Source: an uncultured Cytophaga sp. (GTDB taxonomy: Bacteria; Bacteroidota; Bacteroidia; Cytophagales; Cytophagaceae). Taken from it: 33,120 nucleotides of DNA. Of the stretch, positions 8,252-17,713 are shown one piece after another. Both the position numbers and the translations under genes were made by a program. The DNA lies in assembly GCF_937863595.1 (NCBI RefSeq), contig NZ_CALMGQ010000009.1:1-33120 (forward strand), given 5' to 3'. The notes beneath the pieces are model-generated. The model was not told the DNA's origin. It did no database searches and saw only the letters and a program-made list of their open reading frames with translations. How positions within the stretch are numbered: position 1 is the stretch's first letter; each line of letters begins with the position of its first letter.

Positions 8252-8650
8252 ATGCTTATGTTTCGAATTTATCTCATACTTGCGTTCGTATTTACTTCTG
8301 TGTTTTACTCAAATGCACAAGCAGATGTGAAATTTAAGGAGCTAGCACATGATTTTGGTCATGTTCAGGCTGGTACAGATACACTTTGGTACGGTTTTAG
8401 CTTTACAAATACAGGTAACGAACCTTTACAGATTAATGATGTAAAAACGTCCTGTGATTGCACCTTAGCGGAATGGCCTAAAAATGCTATTCAACCTGGT
8501 AGAACAGCAATCATACGTGGTGGTTTTAAAATCGTTGATAAGTCTGGTTCGTTTCAAAAGAATATAATAATCATTACCAATACTTCTCCCGCAACGACGA
8601 TTTTATCGATTAAAGGGGAAATAATTGAAGATGGTAATACAAGTCAATAA
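8252..8650 (+). CDS. Exported DUF1573 domain protein
   Basis: A 132-aa protein from the ATG at 8252 (a TTG at 8204 opens the frame but would place a poor leader before the signal peptide; the ATG at 8258 is an alternative). Residues 1-23 are a signal peptide ending SNAQA. The rest is one immunoglobulin-like DUF1573 (ASPM/SPD-2/Hydin-like) domain: ahDFG near the start, FxFTNTGNEPLQI, then the family hallmark of a Cys pair, here SCDCT, then the IIITNT and LSIKGEI strands. Members are very common in Bacteroidota, exported, and of unknown exact role; some carry a lipobox, this one does not show one. A single-gene unit followed by a strong terminator. Confidence 0.8.
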   Translation: MLMFRIYLILAFVFTSVFYSNAQADVKFKELAHDFGHVQAGTDTLWYGFSFTNTGNEPLQINDVKTSCDCTLAEWPKNAIQPGRTAIIRGGFKIVDKSGSFQKNIIIITNTSPATTILSIKGEIIEDGNTSQ

Positions 8651-8699
8651 AGAATAGTGTTTTAGTTTAATGTAGTTTATAGTTTATAGTTTATTTTCA

Positions 8700-8737
8700 A
8701 AATGCCCTTTGCTTGTCACAAAGGGCATTTATTTTTA
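8700..8737 (+). terminator. Rho-independent terminator after the DUF1573 gene
   Basis: A perfect 12-bp stem (8700-8711 with 8719-8730), a 7-nt loop and a T-rich tail. Just upstream are three tandem copies of the heptamer TAGTTTA (8673-8693), which have no evident function. Confidence 0.88.
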
Positions 8738-8807
8738 TAATTCGTATATTACACCATTCTTGCATTTAAAAAGCCCTTATTTACATTGAATTAATTTCTC
8801 CCAGCAT

Positions 8808-9794
8808 ATGAAAGTTATTGTCTATAGTGCAAATCAATATGATATTACCCATTTTCAGTCCCAATCAGATCCTTCTTTTGAATTTGAATTTGTAAAAGAA
8901 TCACTTAACATAGACACAACAGATTTAGCAAGAGGGGCATTTGCAGTTTGTATTTTTGTAAACGACGATGCTTCAAAACCTGTTTTAGAAAAACTTTCAG
9001 CACTAGGCGTTAGAGCTATTGCCATTAGGGCTGCGGGGCACGATCAAACAGATCATGTTGCTGCACATCAATTGGGTTTGCATGTTGGTAACGTGCCCGC
9101 ATATTCGCCAAATGCTATTGCGGAGCATACCGTTGCTATGTTATTGACCTTGTCACGCAAAATAGTTGAAGCAGATAAACGCGTCAAATCGTATGATTTT
9201 ACATTAGATCCACTTGTTGGTTTTAATCTACATCATAAAAAAGTCGGCATTATTGGCGTTGGTAAAATAGGCGGTATTACAGCCAAAATTTTGCAAGGTT
9301 TTGGATGCAAATTAATAGCGTATGATCCGCAGCCTAACGCAGTTTACACTAAAGAATACGGCTTGCAATATGTATCCTTAGATGAATTGTTTAGAGAATC
9401 AGAAATAATCATTATTCAAGCGCCATTGAATGCGCATACAAAATATTTAATCAATAGCAATGCGATTGCAACGATGCGAGATGGTGTATATATCATCAAT
9501 ACCGGAAGAGGACCGATTATCAATACGATTGATGCGATTGAAGGCTTAAAGTCTGGTAAAATTGGGGCTTTAGGTATTGATGTCTATGAGAAGGAAAAGG
9601 GATTGTTTTTTAATGACCATACCATGTCCATACCAACAGATGATGTATTTGCGCGGTTGTTGACATTTAAGAATGTCTTAGTTACAGGACATATGGCTTT
9701 CTTAACAACAAATGCATTGGATAGCATTGTTCAAACAACGATGGATAATTTGAACGCATGGAAATCTGGACAAGATTCTCCCAATGAAATTTAG
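8808..9794 (+). CDS. ldhA: D-lactate dehydrogenase (LdhA family)
   Basis: A 328-aa D-isomer-specific 2-hydroxyacid dehydrogenase, the usual length. The Rossmann motif is VGIIGVGKIGG (146-156) with Asp173 at the end of the second strand, favouring NAD. The catalytic triad is Arg234 (NTGRGPIINT), Glu263 (IDVYEKE) and His295 (TGHMAFLT). The segment LFFNDHT...DDVFARL and GHMAFLTTNAL closely follow E. coli fermentative D-lactate dehydrogenase, so pyruvate reduction to D-lactate with NADH is the best call; another 2-ketoacid is possible. Cytoplasmic. A TTG at 8760-8762 with TACATTG 19 nt further on is a weak promoter candidate. The gene is followed after 82 nt by the TPR-CHAT gene, perhaps in the same transcript. 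Confidence 0.85.
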   Translation: MKVIVYSANQYDITHFQSQSDPSFEFEFVKESLNIDTTDLARGAFAVCIFVNDDASKPVLEKLSALGVRAIAIRAAGHDQTDHVAAHQLGLHVGNVPAYSPNAIAEHTVAMLLTLSRKIVEADKRVKSYDFTLDPLVGFNLHHKKVGIIGVGKIGGITAKILQGFGCKLIAYDPQPNAVYTKEYGLQYVSLDELFRESEIIIIQAPLNAHTKYLINSNAIATMRDGVYIINTGRGPIINTIDAIEGLKSGKIGALGIDVYEKEKGLFFNDHTMSIPTDDVFARLLTFKNVLVTGHMAFLTTNALDSIVQTTMDNLNAWKSGQDSPNEI

Positions 9795-9876
9795 TGCGAT
9801 TTTATCTTAAAAAAAATAAAAAAAACAGATGGGAGCAGGCATGTTGTTTCCCTCTATTTATATAAATAAATTCTAT

Positions 9877-12800
9877 ATGCAAGTTCGAATGTATTTTTCA
9901 ATTTGTTTATTTCTCTTTGCGATAACAACGTTTGGTCAAGATCTAATTCAACAACGTGTCGAATTAGAACGTATTATAGCGCAAGGTGAGTATTCAAAAG
10001 CGCTAAAAAAATCGAATGAAATAAAAAGCATCACAGAGAAAAAATATGGTATAAAGACTGCAGAACATGCTAAGTCTCTATTGGATATTGCTGTTGTATA
10101 TTATTATATGTTTGATTGTCCCAATAGCGAATTATACATACATTCAGCTATTGAAATTTTTGCTTCCACAAAAGGAACACAATCTTACGAGTATGCCAAT
10201 GCTCTTCAAAATGAATCGTATATTTTATTGAACTGCAATAAAGTAACGAATGCAGAATTAGCTACGAGTAAAGCTATAAAAATTATAAAAGAGCATGTTA
10301 CGGATAGTACCTTATTGCTTGCTTCTTTATATTCTGATTTGGGGTATATTCAAACTACATTAGGTAAAATAACAGAAGCAAAAAAGAATTATATTACAAG
10401 TTACGAATTAATGAATGTGTCTAAATTTTTAAAAACAGAGGCATTTGCAATTTTATTGAATAACATAGCAAATCTATATCATGACATTTCTGATTTTGAA
10501 ACTGCTAAGAAATATTATACGCAATCGTTAGAGGTACACAAAGATGTGTTTGGATCGAACTCTTCAGAGTATGCAATGGTATTGAATAATATGGGGATCT
10601 TATTTTTAGATTTTGGTTTTTATGAAGAAGGAGCAAAATATATTTTTAAAGCAGCATCGATTACAAAAGAAAAATTAGGAGAAAATAGCTTGGAATATGC
10701 TAAGGCTATGAATGATATTGGCAATATTTATGATAAAGAATCGGATTATAAAAACGCAGAATTATTTTATACGAAATCTTTAGTACTTAAAAAATCATTG
10801 GGTGTAGAAGGTAAGGTAACCTATTGGAATACGATGAACAATCTAGCGCTATTGTACGCTCGGCTTGGTAATTATTCCAAAGCGACCACTACGATGCAGA
10901 CGCAATTAGAATTAATTAAGAGGTATAAAGGTGAAACGTATCCTGAATATGGAAATTATTTAAATAGCATGGCTAGTATTTACGAATATACAAATGACTA
11001 TTCCAATGCTCTTGTTTATTTTAATCAATCTTTAACGTTTTATAAAAAATATTATGGAATTGCAGATCCAAACTATTCTCGAGTATTAAATAATATTGGA
11101 TTGGTTTCTGTTAAGCAGAAGAAATATGCTGTAGCTCTTCAATATTATAACGCATCGTTGGTTTCAATGGAACAGGACAGTATATCGAATGCCTTAGAAC
11201 TTGCCGATACGTACAATAATATAGGCGAATTGTATTCGCAAACAGAAGACTTTGCAAATGCAAAAACACAATTTACACACGCATTAAAAATATACGATCG
11301 GGAATTAGGAAGAAAACATCCTACTTATTGGAATTGTTTTTCTAATATAGCTCTGTTGGATTATCGATCAGGTAATATTGATAAAGCAATTAAAAGTACG
11401 CAAGAAGTACTAGATATGAACATTTCCTTGTTGTACACGAATTTTACATTTTTAAGCGAATCAGAAAAATTGAAGTATTGGGGTAAGATATACGATCAGT
11501 TTGATTTTTATAATTCTATTTGTGTAAAGGAGCACCTCAATAACCCAAATTTAGTAGCATCTATGTATGATTATACCTTGGCTACGAAATCCATTGTATT
11601 TAATTATACATCTGAATTGAAAAATAAAATCATACAGCAAGGAGATACGACTTTGTTGCGTCTCTATCAAAAATGGATTACAAAACGCCAAGAGTTAGCC
11701 ACGTATTATAATTTTACAAAGCTGCAAATTGAAGAGAATGAAATAGATTTGCCAAAATTAGAAACAGAGGTGAATGATCTCGAAAAAGAAATTGTTTTGA
11801 AATCTTCCGCTTTTAAAATTTCAAGAGAAATTAAAAATATTACGTGGAAAGATATTCAGCGAAATTTAAAAGAAAATGAAGCTGCTGTGCAGTTGGTACG
11901 TGTTCAATTATTTGATAAAGCTTGGACAGATTCGATTGTTTATGTGGCTTTAATCTTGACGAAAGAAACAACTACCAATCCAATTATGGTAGTTTTAAAA
12001 GACGGCAATAAACTTGAAAAAAAATATTATAAGGGGTTTTCAAATGCGATTAAATTTGGACAAGTTTCTGAAGAATATTTTGAAGCCTATTGGAAAGAAA
12101 TTGATCAGTATTTATTAAATAAGTCAGTTGTATATCTGTCTCCAGATGGTATATACAATAAAATAAGTTTGCCTGCATTGAAATTGCCAGACGGTACATA
12201 CTTACTAGAGAAACGAAATATTCAAGTAGTACCCTTGTTACGAAATTTGACAGTAACTGTACCGAAAAGCAATCTTAAAAATAACGATGCTATATTATTT
12301 GGATACCCCAATTATAATAAAAAACTTACTGCTGCTGAAGATGCTACGCAACTAAATGAAAACAATATTCAAGACTCTTTGCTAAGAGGGTATCAGTTAA
12401 ATGACTTACCTGCAACTAAAATTGAGGTAGAATCTATTGCCAGTATTTTACAAAAAACGGGTATTCAAACGCACGTATTATTAGGTGATAACGCCAGTGA
12501 AACTGAAATTAAAAAATTGATAAGTCCCTCCATATTGCATATAGCAACGCATGGCTATTTTGTTAAAGATTACGAGATAGACGAAAATTCAAATTCGGTT
12601 ACAAATTATAAAGAGAATCCATTATTGCGGTCTGGCATTTTGTTGGCCGGGTCAAATTATACGTTGAGCAATCAATCTTTCGGGAACCCCTTAGATGATG
12701 GTATATTAACAGCATATGAAGCCATGCAATTGGATTTAAAAAATACACAATTGGTTATATTATCCGCATGCGAAACAGGTTTGGGACAAGAGATGAATGG

Positions 12801-13029
12801 AGAAGGAATTTTAGGTTTACAACGATCTTTTATGTTGGCAGGTGCTGAAAATATGTTGATGAGTTTATGGCAGGTGAGTGATGTAGGCACACAACAATTA
12901 ATGGATTTGTTTTATAAAAATTGGGTTGTAAATAGAAATACGGGAGAGGCATTTAGAAAAGCTCAACTTGAATTAATGAAAACACATCCGTCTCCTTATT
13001 ATTGGGCCGCATTTATTTATATAAAATAG
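9877..13029 (+). CDS. Exported TPR-CHAT protein (caspase-like protease)
   Basis: A 1050-aa protein from the ATG at 9877 (the frame opens at 9829; an ATG at 9889 is an alternative). A signal peptide covers about residues 5-20 and ends TTFGQ. Residues 25-530 hold about ten tetratricopeptide repeats, visible as repeated 40-42-residue units with NNxGxLY...Y..A..Y..SL...K. A helical linker follows, then a C-terminal CHAT domain (about 670-1050). The His/Cys dyad of the caspase-like fold is present: His892 in HIATHGYF and Cys965 in LSACETGLG, followed by GxEGxxGLxRSFxxAGAxxxLxSLW. CHAT proteins are clan CD peptidases; related ones in defence or cell-death systems cleave partner proteins. This one carries an export signal, which points to a periplasmic or surface role instead. 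Its stop codon is 2 nt before bioF, probably by chance of packing. Confidence 0.85.
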   Translation: MQVRMYFSICLFLFAITTFGQDLIQQRVELERIIAQGEYSKALKKSNEIKSITEKKYGIKTAEHAKSLLDIAVVYYYMFDCPNSELYIHSAIEIFASTKGTQSYEYANALQNESYILLNCNKVTNAELATSKAIKIIKEHVTDSTLLLASLYSDLGYIQTTLGKITEAKKNYITSYELMNVSKFLKTEAFAILLNNIANLYHDISDFETAKKYYTQSLEVHKDVFGSNSSEYAMVLNNMGILFLDFGFYEEGAKYIFKAASITKEKLGENSLEYAKAMNDIGNIYDKESDYKNAELFYTKSLVLKKSLGVEGKVTYWNTMNNLALLYARLGNYSKATTTMQTQLELIKRYKGETYPEYGNYLNSMASIYEYTNDYSNALVYFNQSLTFYKKYYGIADPNYSRVLNNIGLVSVKQKKYAVALQYYNASLVSMEQDSISNALELADTYNNIGELYSQTEDFANAKTQFTHALKIYDRELGRKHPTYWNCFSNIALLDYRSGNIDKAIKSTQEVLDMNISLLYTNFTFLSESEKLKYWGKIYDQFDFYNSICVKEHLNNPNLVASMYDYTLATKSIVFNYTSELKNKIIQQGDTTLLRLYQKWITKRQELATYYNFTKLQIEENEIDLPKLETEVNDLEKEIVLKSSAFKISREIKNITWKDIQRNLKENEAAVQLVRVQLFDKAWTDSIVYVALILTKETTTNPIMVVLKDGNKLEKKYYKGFSNAIKFGQVSEEYFEAYWKEIDQYLLNKSVVYLSPDGIYNKISLPALKLPDGTYLLEKRNIQVVPLLRNLTVTVPKSNLKNNDAILFGYPNYNKKLTAAEDATQLNENNIQDSLLRGYQLNDLPATKIEVESIASILQKTGIQTHVLLGDNASETEIKKLISPSILHIATHGYFVKDYEIDENSNSVTNYKENPLLRSGILLAGSNYTLSNQSFGNPLDDGILTAYEAMQLDLKNTQLVILSACETGLGQEMNGEGILGLQRSFMLAGAENMLMSLWQVSDVGTQQLMDLFYKNWVVNRNTGEAFRKAQLELMKTHPSPYYWAAFIYIK

Positions 13030-13031
13030 CT

Positions 13032-14156
13032 ATGTCATATTTAGATAAAATTTTAAAAAAGAATCAAGACCGAAAAAAAGATAATTCATTCCGAACATTA
13101 CTTGTTAAGGAAGGATTGATTGATTTTTTCTCAAATGATTATTTGGGTTTTGCACGTAGCAAAGAATTGCATGCGGATATTCAAGCAAAGGAACTTGCTG
13201 CTGATTTAGCTATTTGCAATGGCTCAACGGGATCTCGGTTGCTTTCAGGTAATTCAGACTTGGCGCAGTCTGTAGAAAAGTACCTTGCAAATTTTTTTAA
13301 TACGGAAGCTGCATTGATATTTAATTCTGGTTATGCTGCAAATGTCGGTGTGCTTTCAGCACTGGCTCAAAAAGGCGATACCATTTTATACGATGAATTG
13401 ATTCATGCAAGTTTGAAAGACGGTGCGCGCATCTCTTTTGCCGATCGTATTTCTTTTAAGCACAATAATCTAGAAGATTTTGAATATAAAATTCAAAAAG
13501 CAAAGGGCGATGTATTTGTAGTTGTAGAATCGATTTATTCCATGGATGGGGATAAAGCACGATTAAAAGAAATTTGTGCTATAGCAAAAAAATACAATGC
13601 CTGTGTGATTGTTGATGAAGCACATTCTACAGGTATTTATGGTATAAACGGACAAGGTTTGGTTTGCGAAGAACAATTGTCTGATCAAGTAGATATACGC
13701 ATTCATACGTTTGGTAAAGCAATGGGTATACATGGAGCATGTGTTGTAGGTTCAACAAATGTTATTGAGTACTTAATTAATTTTTCCAGGTCGTTTATTT
13801 ATACAACAGCCTTTTCACCACATTCCTTTTTTTCGATACAAGCAGCTTTTGAACGTGTACAACATTCAGCAGAAATAATTAAGACGCTACATGCCTCTAT
13901 TCAAAATGTGTCAACTGGCTTGAGTGCATACCAAGGTTACATAAAAAGTTCTAGTCCCATACAAGTATTGAAATTTGAAGATACGGAAACTGTAAAACGT
14001 GTTTCCGCTTCCATTCAATCTGCCGGCTTTGATGTAAGGCCTATATTATCACCAACGGTAAAGAAAGGAGAGGAGCGTTTGCGTATTTGTGTACATGCAT
14101 ATAATACCGAAACTCAAATTCAGACCCTGCTTGAAACTCTACGCATTAATTTATGA
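13032..14156 (+). CDS. bioF: BioF, 8-amino-7-oxononanoate synthase
   Basis: A 374-aa PLP enzyme of the alpha-oxoamine synthase family, started at the ATG at 13032, 2 nt after the preceding stop (a frame opening at 13002 would overlap that gene). Seen are FSNDYLGF (33-40), GSTGSRLLSG (64-73), DEAHSTG (195-201) and the PLP lysine Lys229 in HTFGKAMG. It condenses pimeloyl-ACP (or -CoA) with L-alanine to form KAPA, the first dedicated ring-forming step in biotin synthesis. Family relatives include 2-amino-3-ketobutyrate CoA ligase and serine palmitoyltransferase; the bioD and bioA neighbours decide for BioF. It overlaps bioD by 4 nt. Confidence 0.93.
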   Translation: MSYLDKILKKNQDRKKDNSFRTLLVKEGLIDFFSNDYLGFARSKELHADIQAKELAADLAICNGSTGSRLLSGNSDLAQSVEKYLANFFNTEAALIFNSGYAANVGVLSALAQKGDTILYDELIHASLKDGARISFADRISFKHNNLEDFEYKIQKAKGDVFVVVESIYSMDGDKARLKEICAIAKKYNACVIVDEAHSTGIYGINGQGLVCEEQLSDQVDIRIHTFGKAMGIHGACVVGSTNVIEYLINFSRSFIYTTAFSPHSFFSIQAAFERVQHSAEIIKTLHASIQNVSTGLSAYQGYIKSSSPIQVLKFEDTETVKRVSASIQSAGFDVRPILSPTVKKGEERLRICVHAYNTETQIQTLLETLRINL

Positions 14157-14773
14157 AAAAATATTTTATTACAGCAATCTCTACAGATTCTGGCAAGACC
14201 CTTATTAGTGCCATTGTTACAAATGCTTTGCAGGCAGATTATTGGAAACCCATTCAGGCAGGTGTCGAGCAAACGGATAGCGATACAATGCGTCAATTAT
14301 TGCATAGCGATTATTCTATGATACATCCAGAGGCTTATCTATTAAAGATGCCAGCTTCACCGCATGCTGCAGCCAAAGACGAAGGTGTTGTAATTGATTT
14401 GAATACGATACAATTACCCGATACACATGGAAATGATTTAGTCATTGAAGGTGCTGGCGGCATACTTGTTCCCTTAAACGATACAGATGTCGTTGCAGAT
14501 TTAATAACACATTTAGATGCTGAAGTTATTTTAGTATCGAATCATTATTTGGGAAGCATTAACCACACCTTGCTAACAGCGGAAGAATTGAAGCGTCGAA
14601 ACATCAAAGTGAAAGGAATCATTTTTAATGGCCCGGATAATAAAGAAACCGAATCCATCATTCTTAAAAAAACAGGTTATACAGAATTGTTACATGTATA
14701 TCCTGAAAAAAAAATAACGAGTGAAATATTAAAAGCATATTCTGTAAAATTATTTGATCATTGGTATGAATAA
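14153..14773 (+). CDS. bioD: BioD, ATP-dependent dethiobiotin synthetase
   Basis: A 206-aa P-loop enzyme. The Walker A region is AISTDSGKT (8-16), with Ala in place of the first Gly of the usual GTDTxVGKT, and KPIQAG (32-37) and VIEGAGGILVPL follow as in the family. It carboxylates DAPA with CO2 and ATP and closes the ureido ring of dethiobiotin. Slightly short against the E. coli enzyme (about 225 aa) but complete. The start ATG overlaps the bioF stop and its own end overlaps bioA by 8 nt, so the three genes form a tight operon. Confidence 0.93.
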   Translation: MKKYFITAISTDSGKTLISAIVTNALQADYWKPIQAGVEQTDSDTMRQLLHSDYSMIHPEAYLLKMPASPHAAAKDEGVVIDLNTIQLPDTHGNDLVIEGAGGILVPLNDTDVVADLITHLDAEVILVSNHYLGSINHTLLTAEELKRRNIKVKGIIFNGPDNKETESIILKKTGYTELLHVYPEKKITSEILKAYSVKLFDHWYE

Positions 14774-16055
14774 AAATATAATTGAAACGGATGCAGCACA
14801 TCTGTGGCATCCGTATTCCCCTTTATTGAACAAAAGAAATGTGGCTGAAGTTGTTTCGGCTAAAGGAATGTATTTGCATTTAGCCGATGGCACCAAACTA
14901 TTAGATGGTATCTCATCTTGGTGGGTAAATATTCATGGGCATGCAAACGAAGTGTTAGCAAAAGCTGTTCACGAACAAATCCTAACGTTAGATCATACCT
15001 TGTTTGCTGGTTTTACACATAAGCCTGCGGTTGAATTTGCTACTCGATTGCTTGCAACAATTGCATGTGAACAACAGCGATTATTTTATTCTGAAAATGG
15101 AAGTACGGCGGTAGAAGTAGCATTGAAGTTGGCAATACAGTATTGGAAAAATAAAGGTGCGCATAAAACAACTTTTGTTGCTATTGAAGGTGCCTTCCAT
15201 GGAGATACCTTTGGAGCTATGTCTGTGAGTGCACGCGGACTATTTACAGAAGCGTTTGATTCATTATTAAATCCGGTAGTATTCATTCCCTTTCCCGATG
15301 GTACCAATGATGATTTGGTGTTGAGTACCTTGGAAGAATATATACGTGGAGGTGAAGTTGCCGCATTTATCTATGAGCCGCTCATTCAAGGGACTGCAGG
15401 CATGCGGATCTATACGCCAGAAATGTTAACGAAGTTGATTTTGTTGTGCCGAAAATATAATGTGTTGTGTATTGCAGATGAAGTCATGACAGGCTTTGGC
15501 AGAACAGGAAAGAAATTTGCATCACACTACACTACAGTAAATCCGGATATGATGTGCTTTTCCAAAGCCATAACCGGTGGATTATTACCGCTTGGGGTTA
15601 CAACTTGTACCCGTGAAGTTGAAAAGCCATTTTTAACAGATCAACTGCATCGTGCATTTTTTCATGGACATTCCTATACTGCAAATGCAACCATTTGTCG
15701 TTTGGCATTGGAGAGTTTAAATCTATTTGAATCGGTAGACTGTCAAGAAAATATTACACGAATTGAATCCAAACACGCCGCCTTTCTATTAACAATTGTT
15801 AATCATAAGAATGTGAAGAGAATTCAATGTTTGGGAACAATACTGGCCATAGAGTTGCAAACAGAAAATGGATCAACACATTATGAGCATGAAATACGTC
15901 ACTTTTTGAATGATTTCTTTCTAAGTAGAGGGGTTTTACTGAGGCCATTAGGCAATATTATTTATATATTGCCTCCATATATCATCACAAATCAACAATT
16001 AGATGAAATATATACAGTTGTTGATGAATTGTTAATAGCTTTAAACTCAAAATAA
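14766..16055 (+). CDS. bioA: BioA, DAPA aminotransferase
   Basis: A 429-aa class III aminotransferase from the ATG at 14766 (the frame also opens at a TTG at 14754). It contains HLWHPYS (12-18), SSWWVNIHGH (50-59, the substrate-binding Trp pair of BioA), SENGSTAVEVALK (109-121), ADEVMTGFGRTG (237-248) and the PLP lysine Lys267 in CFSKAITGG. It transfers an amino group, normally from S-adenosylmethionine, to KAPA to make DAPA. Length and motifs are typical. bioB and a pimeloyl-route gene are not in the window, so the pathway is completed elsewhere. I see no BirA operator palindrome upstream of bioF, whose 5' end abuts the CHAT gene. Confidence 0.93.
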   Translation: MNKNIIETDAAHLWHPYSPLLNKRNVAEVVSAKGMYLHLADGTKLLDGISSWWVNIHGHANEVLAKAVHEQILTLDHTLFAGFTHKPAVEFATRLLATIACEQQRLFYSENGSTAVEVALKLAIQYWKNKGAHKTTFVAIEGAFHGDTFGAMSVSARGLFTEAFDSLLNPVVFIPFPDGTNDDLVLSTLEEYIRGGEVAAFIYEPLIQGTAGMRIYTPEMLTKLILLCRKYNVLCIADEVMTGFGRTGKKFASHYTTVNPDMMCFSKAITGGLLPLGVTTCTREVEKPFLTDQLHRAFFHGHSYTANATICRLALESLNLFESVDCQENITRIESKHAAFLLTIVNHKNVKRIQCLGTILAIELQTENGSTHYEHEIRHFLNDFFLSRGVLLRPLGNIIYILPPYIITNQQLDEIYTVVDELLIALNSK

Positions 16056-16079
16056 AACTCACTATAAAATCTATTCGTG

Positions 16080-16087
16080 TATATTTG
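16080..16087 (+). promoter_or_regulatory. Candidate -7 box for the secreted protein gene
   Basis: TATATTTG matches the Bacteroidota TAnnTTTG -7 element exactly and lies about 29 nt before the ATG at 16116. No TTG is seen at the usual -33 distance, so support is partial. Confidence 0.35.
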
Positions 16088-16115
16088 TATGTATAGGTGT
16101 GTAAAATTTATTCGA

Positions 16116-17681
16116 ATGAACCGTATTTTGCTTGTTCTTTTTTTTGTTGTTGGTTTAACAACACATGCCCAAGTTTTAACTAAAAATGTTGAATATACTG
16201 TAGCAAGTTCCAATTTGGAAACTACGCAACAAAACTTGACAGTTCAAGTTGGCAAAAATCAATTTGTAAGTTTGAATAAAATTAAAGGAGGGGTATTAGG
16301 CACTTCCAATTTTTTATTAGAAAAATATGATTTGGATTTAGCCGTTCTGTTTAGTGTTCCTTTATCTGTGGATGTAAATGAAGATTACAAAGAATTGCAT
16401 TTGGTAGACAATCAATTGTTTTTATTTTCTGAATTGCATGATGTCATTCAAAAAAAGAAAGGCTTGAAAATCTACATTTTTAATGCTGAAACAGGAGCCT
16501 CAGTACAAGAAAAAGTATTGAATGAACAAACCGTAGATAAGTGGCTTGAATATACAGCCAAAGGCAGTTCAAAGGAGACATTTGATTTAGCGATATCCAG
16601 TAATTTGACGTATAATTTTAATACACCAATTGAATATCAATACAGCATTCAATTTTCGCCCGATAAAAAAAGCTTTCTATTTTACACCTTTGATTATAGC
16701 TTAAAAACACTTGTTGCCACTACAAGTATTCTAGATACGAAGTTGACTGTATTGCAAGAAGGTAAAGTTAGTGTTGATAATAATTTCGTTAATTATGGTA
16801 TTTTCATAAATAATAGACAAGAATTACATATTCTAAATTGTGATAAGTTGGGACGAATTGTATTGGTTCGATTCAATTTGCAAACCAGAGATATGGTGTT
16901 TTTAGATATTCAAAGTACTATTGCAAAAAGAGAAGGTCTTAAATTGCAGTTTTTGAATGATGATGCTATATACGTTGCAAATATTATTACTTCAAATAAA
17001 AAAGCGACAGGAATTATGTATTCGAAGTTTAATTTTACTGACAAAATTGTAGAAAAATTAAATATACATGATTTTTCTGAAGGGTTAATTCAAACAGCTA
17101 AAGCGGTACATACTTCAACAAAAATATTTTCAAGTGATGAGGATTGGGTGAATTATCAAATCTCAGATTTTTATGTAAACGAATACGAAAAAGTTATTCT
17201 AGTCCTTGAAAAAAGAGATTTGGAAATAACAGGATATCGATATGAATCGAATAGTGTAAACGATGTTAAAAACTGGATGCTTAAATTGGGTAAAGTCCAT
17301 GTTGAGTCGGTCGTGATTCTTGCATTTAACAAAAACGATGAACTGCTTTGGGAAAATTATTTTGCTAAAAATCAAGTAAACGATATTACGGGTGGAACAT
17401 TATATTCGTCCTATTCTATGAATATAAGTGATGCAGGTAAGATTCGTATGTTATATGCTTCCAGTGATAATTCAACAGGTGTTTATAACATGCTGAGATA
17501 CGTTGAATGGGATGAACTCAGTGGCAATAAAGTGAAAGATTTGTCGCTCAAAAATGACGATAGCTTGGTGTTATTAAGAAACTACACACTTTGGTGGGAA
17601 AGCAAATTGATTTTAGTTGGCAAAAAAGGATTGTTGGGTAAAAAGACGATGGCTGTTTCCTATGATTTAGCGAGTAAATAA
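16116..17681 (+). CDS. Exported protein of unknown function (521 aa)
   Basis: I do not recognise this family. From the ATG at 16116 (a GTG at 16077 opens the frame but only adds a poor leader) the first 19 residues, MNRILLVLFFVVGLTTHAQ, form a signal peptide typical of Bacteroidota. The remainder is soluble, without further membrane segments, and rich in short beta-strand-like stretches with charged turns; phrases such as QFSPDKKSFLFYTFDY and LHILNCDKLGRIVLVRF recall beta-propeller-like blades, but I cannot assign them. There is no T9SS sorting domain at the C-terminus, so it may stay in the periplasm or at the outer membrane. A single gene, convergent with the enoyl-CoA hydratase gene. Confidence 0.75.
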   Translation: MNRILLVLFFVVGLTTHAQVLTKNVEYTVASSNLETTQQNLTVQVGKNQFVSLNKIKGGVLGTSNFLLEKYDLDLAVLFSVPLSVDVNEDYKELHLVDNQLFLFSELHDVIQKKKGLKIYIFNAETGASVQEKVLNEQTVDKWLEYTAKGSSKETFDLAISSNLTYNFNTPIEYQYSIQFSPDKKSFLFYTFDYSLKTLVATTSILDTKLTVLQEGKVSVDNNFVNYGIFINNRQELHILNCDKLGRIVLVRFNLQTRDMVFLDIQSTIAKREGLKLQFLNDDAIYVANIITSNKKATGIMYSKFNFTDKIVEKLNIHDFSEGLIQTAKAVHTSTKIFSSDEDWVNYQISDFYVNEYEKVILVLEKRDLEITGYRYESNSVNDVKNWMLKLGKVHVESVVILAFNKNDELLWENYFAKNQVNDITGGTLYSSYSMNISDAGKIRMLYASSDNSTGVYNMLRYVEWDELSGNKVKDLSLKNDDSLVLLRNYTLWWESKLILVGKKGLLGKKTMAVSYDLASK

Positions 17682-17713
17682 GTTTAAATTATCTACTCAG
17701 CCAAATCAACGTA

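Noticed and set aside
8673..8693. Three tandem TAGTTTA heptamers as a CRISPR-like or regulatory array
   Set aside because: Too short and AT-rich, directly before a terminator; there are no spacers and no cas genes anywhere in the window.
13022..13034. Biotin repressor (BirA) operator or riboswitch before bioF
   Set aside because: Only 2 nt separate the preceding stop from bioF, and no palindrome is seen in the coding sequence before it.
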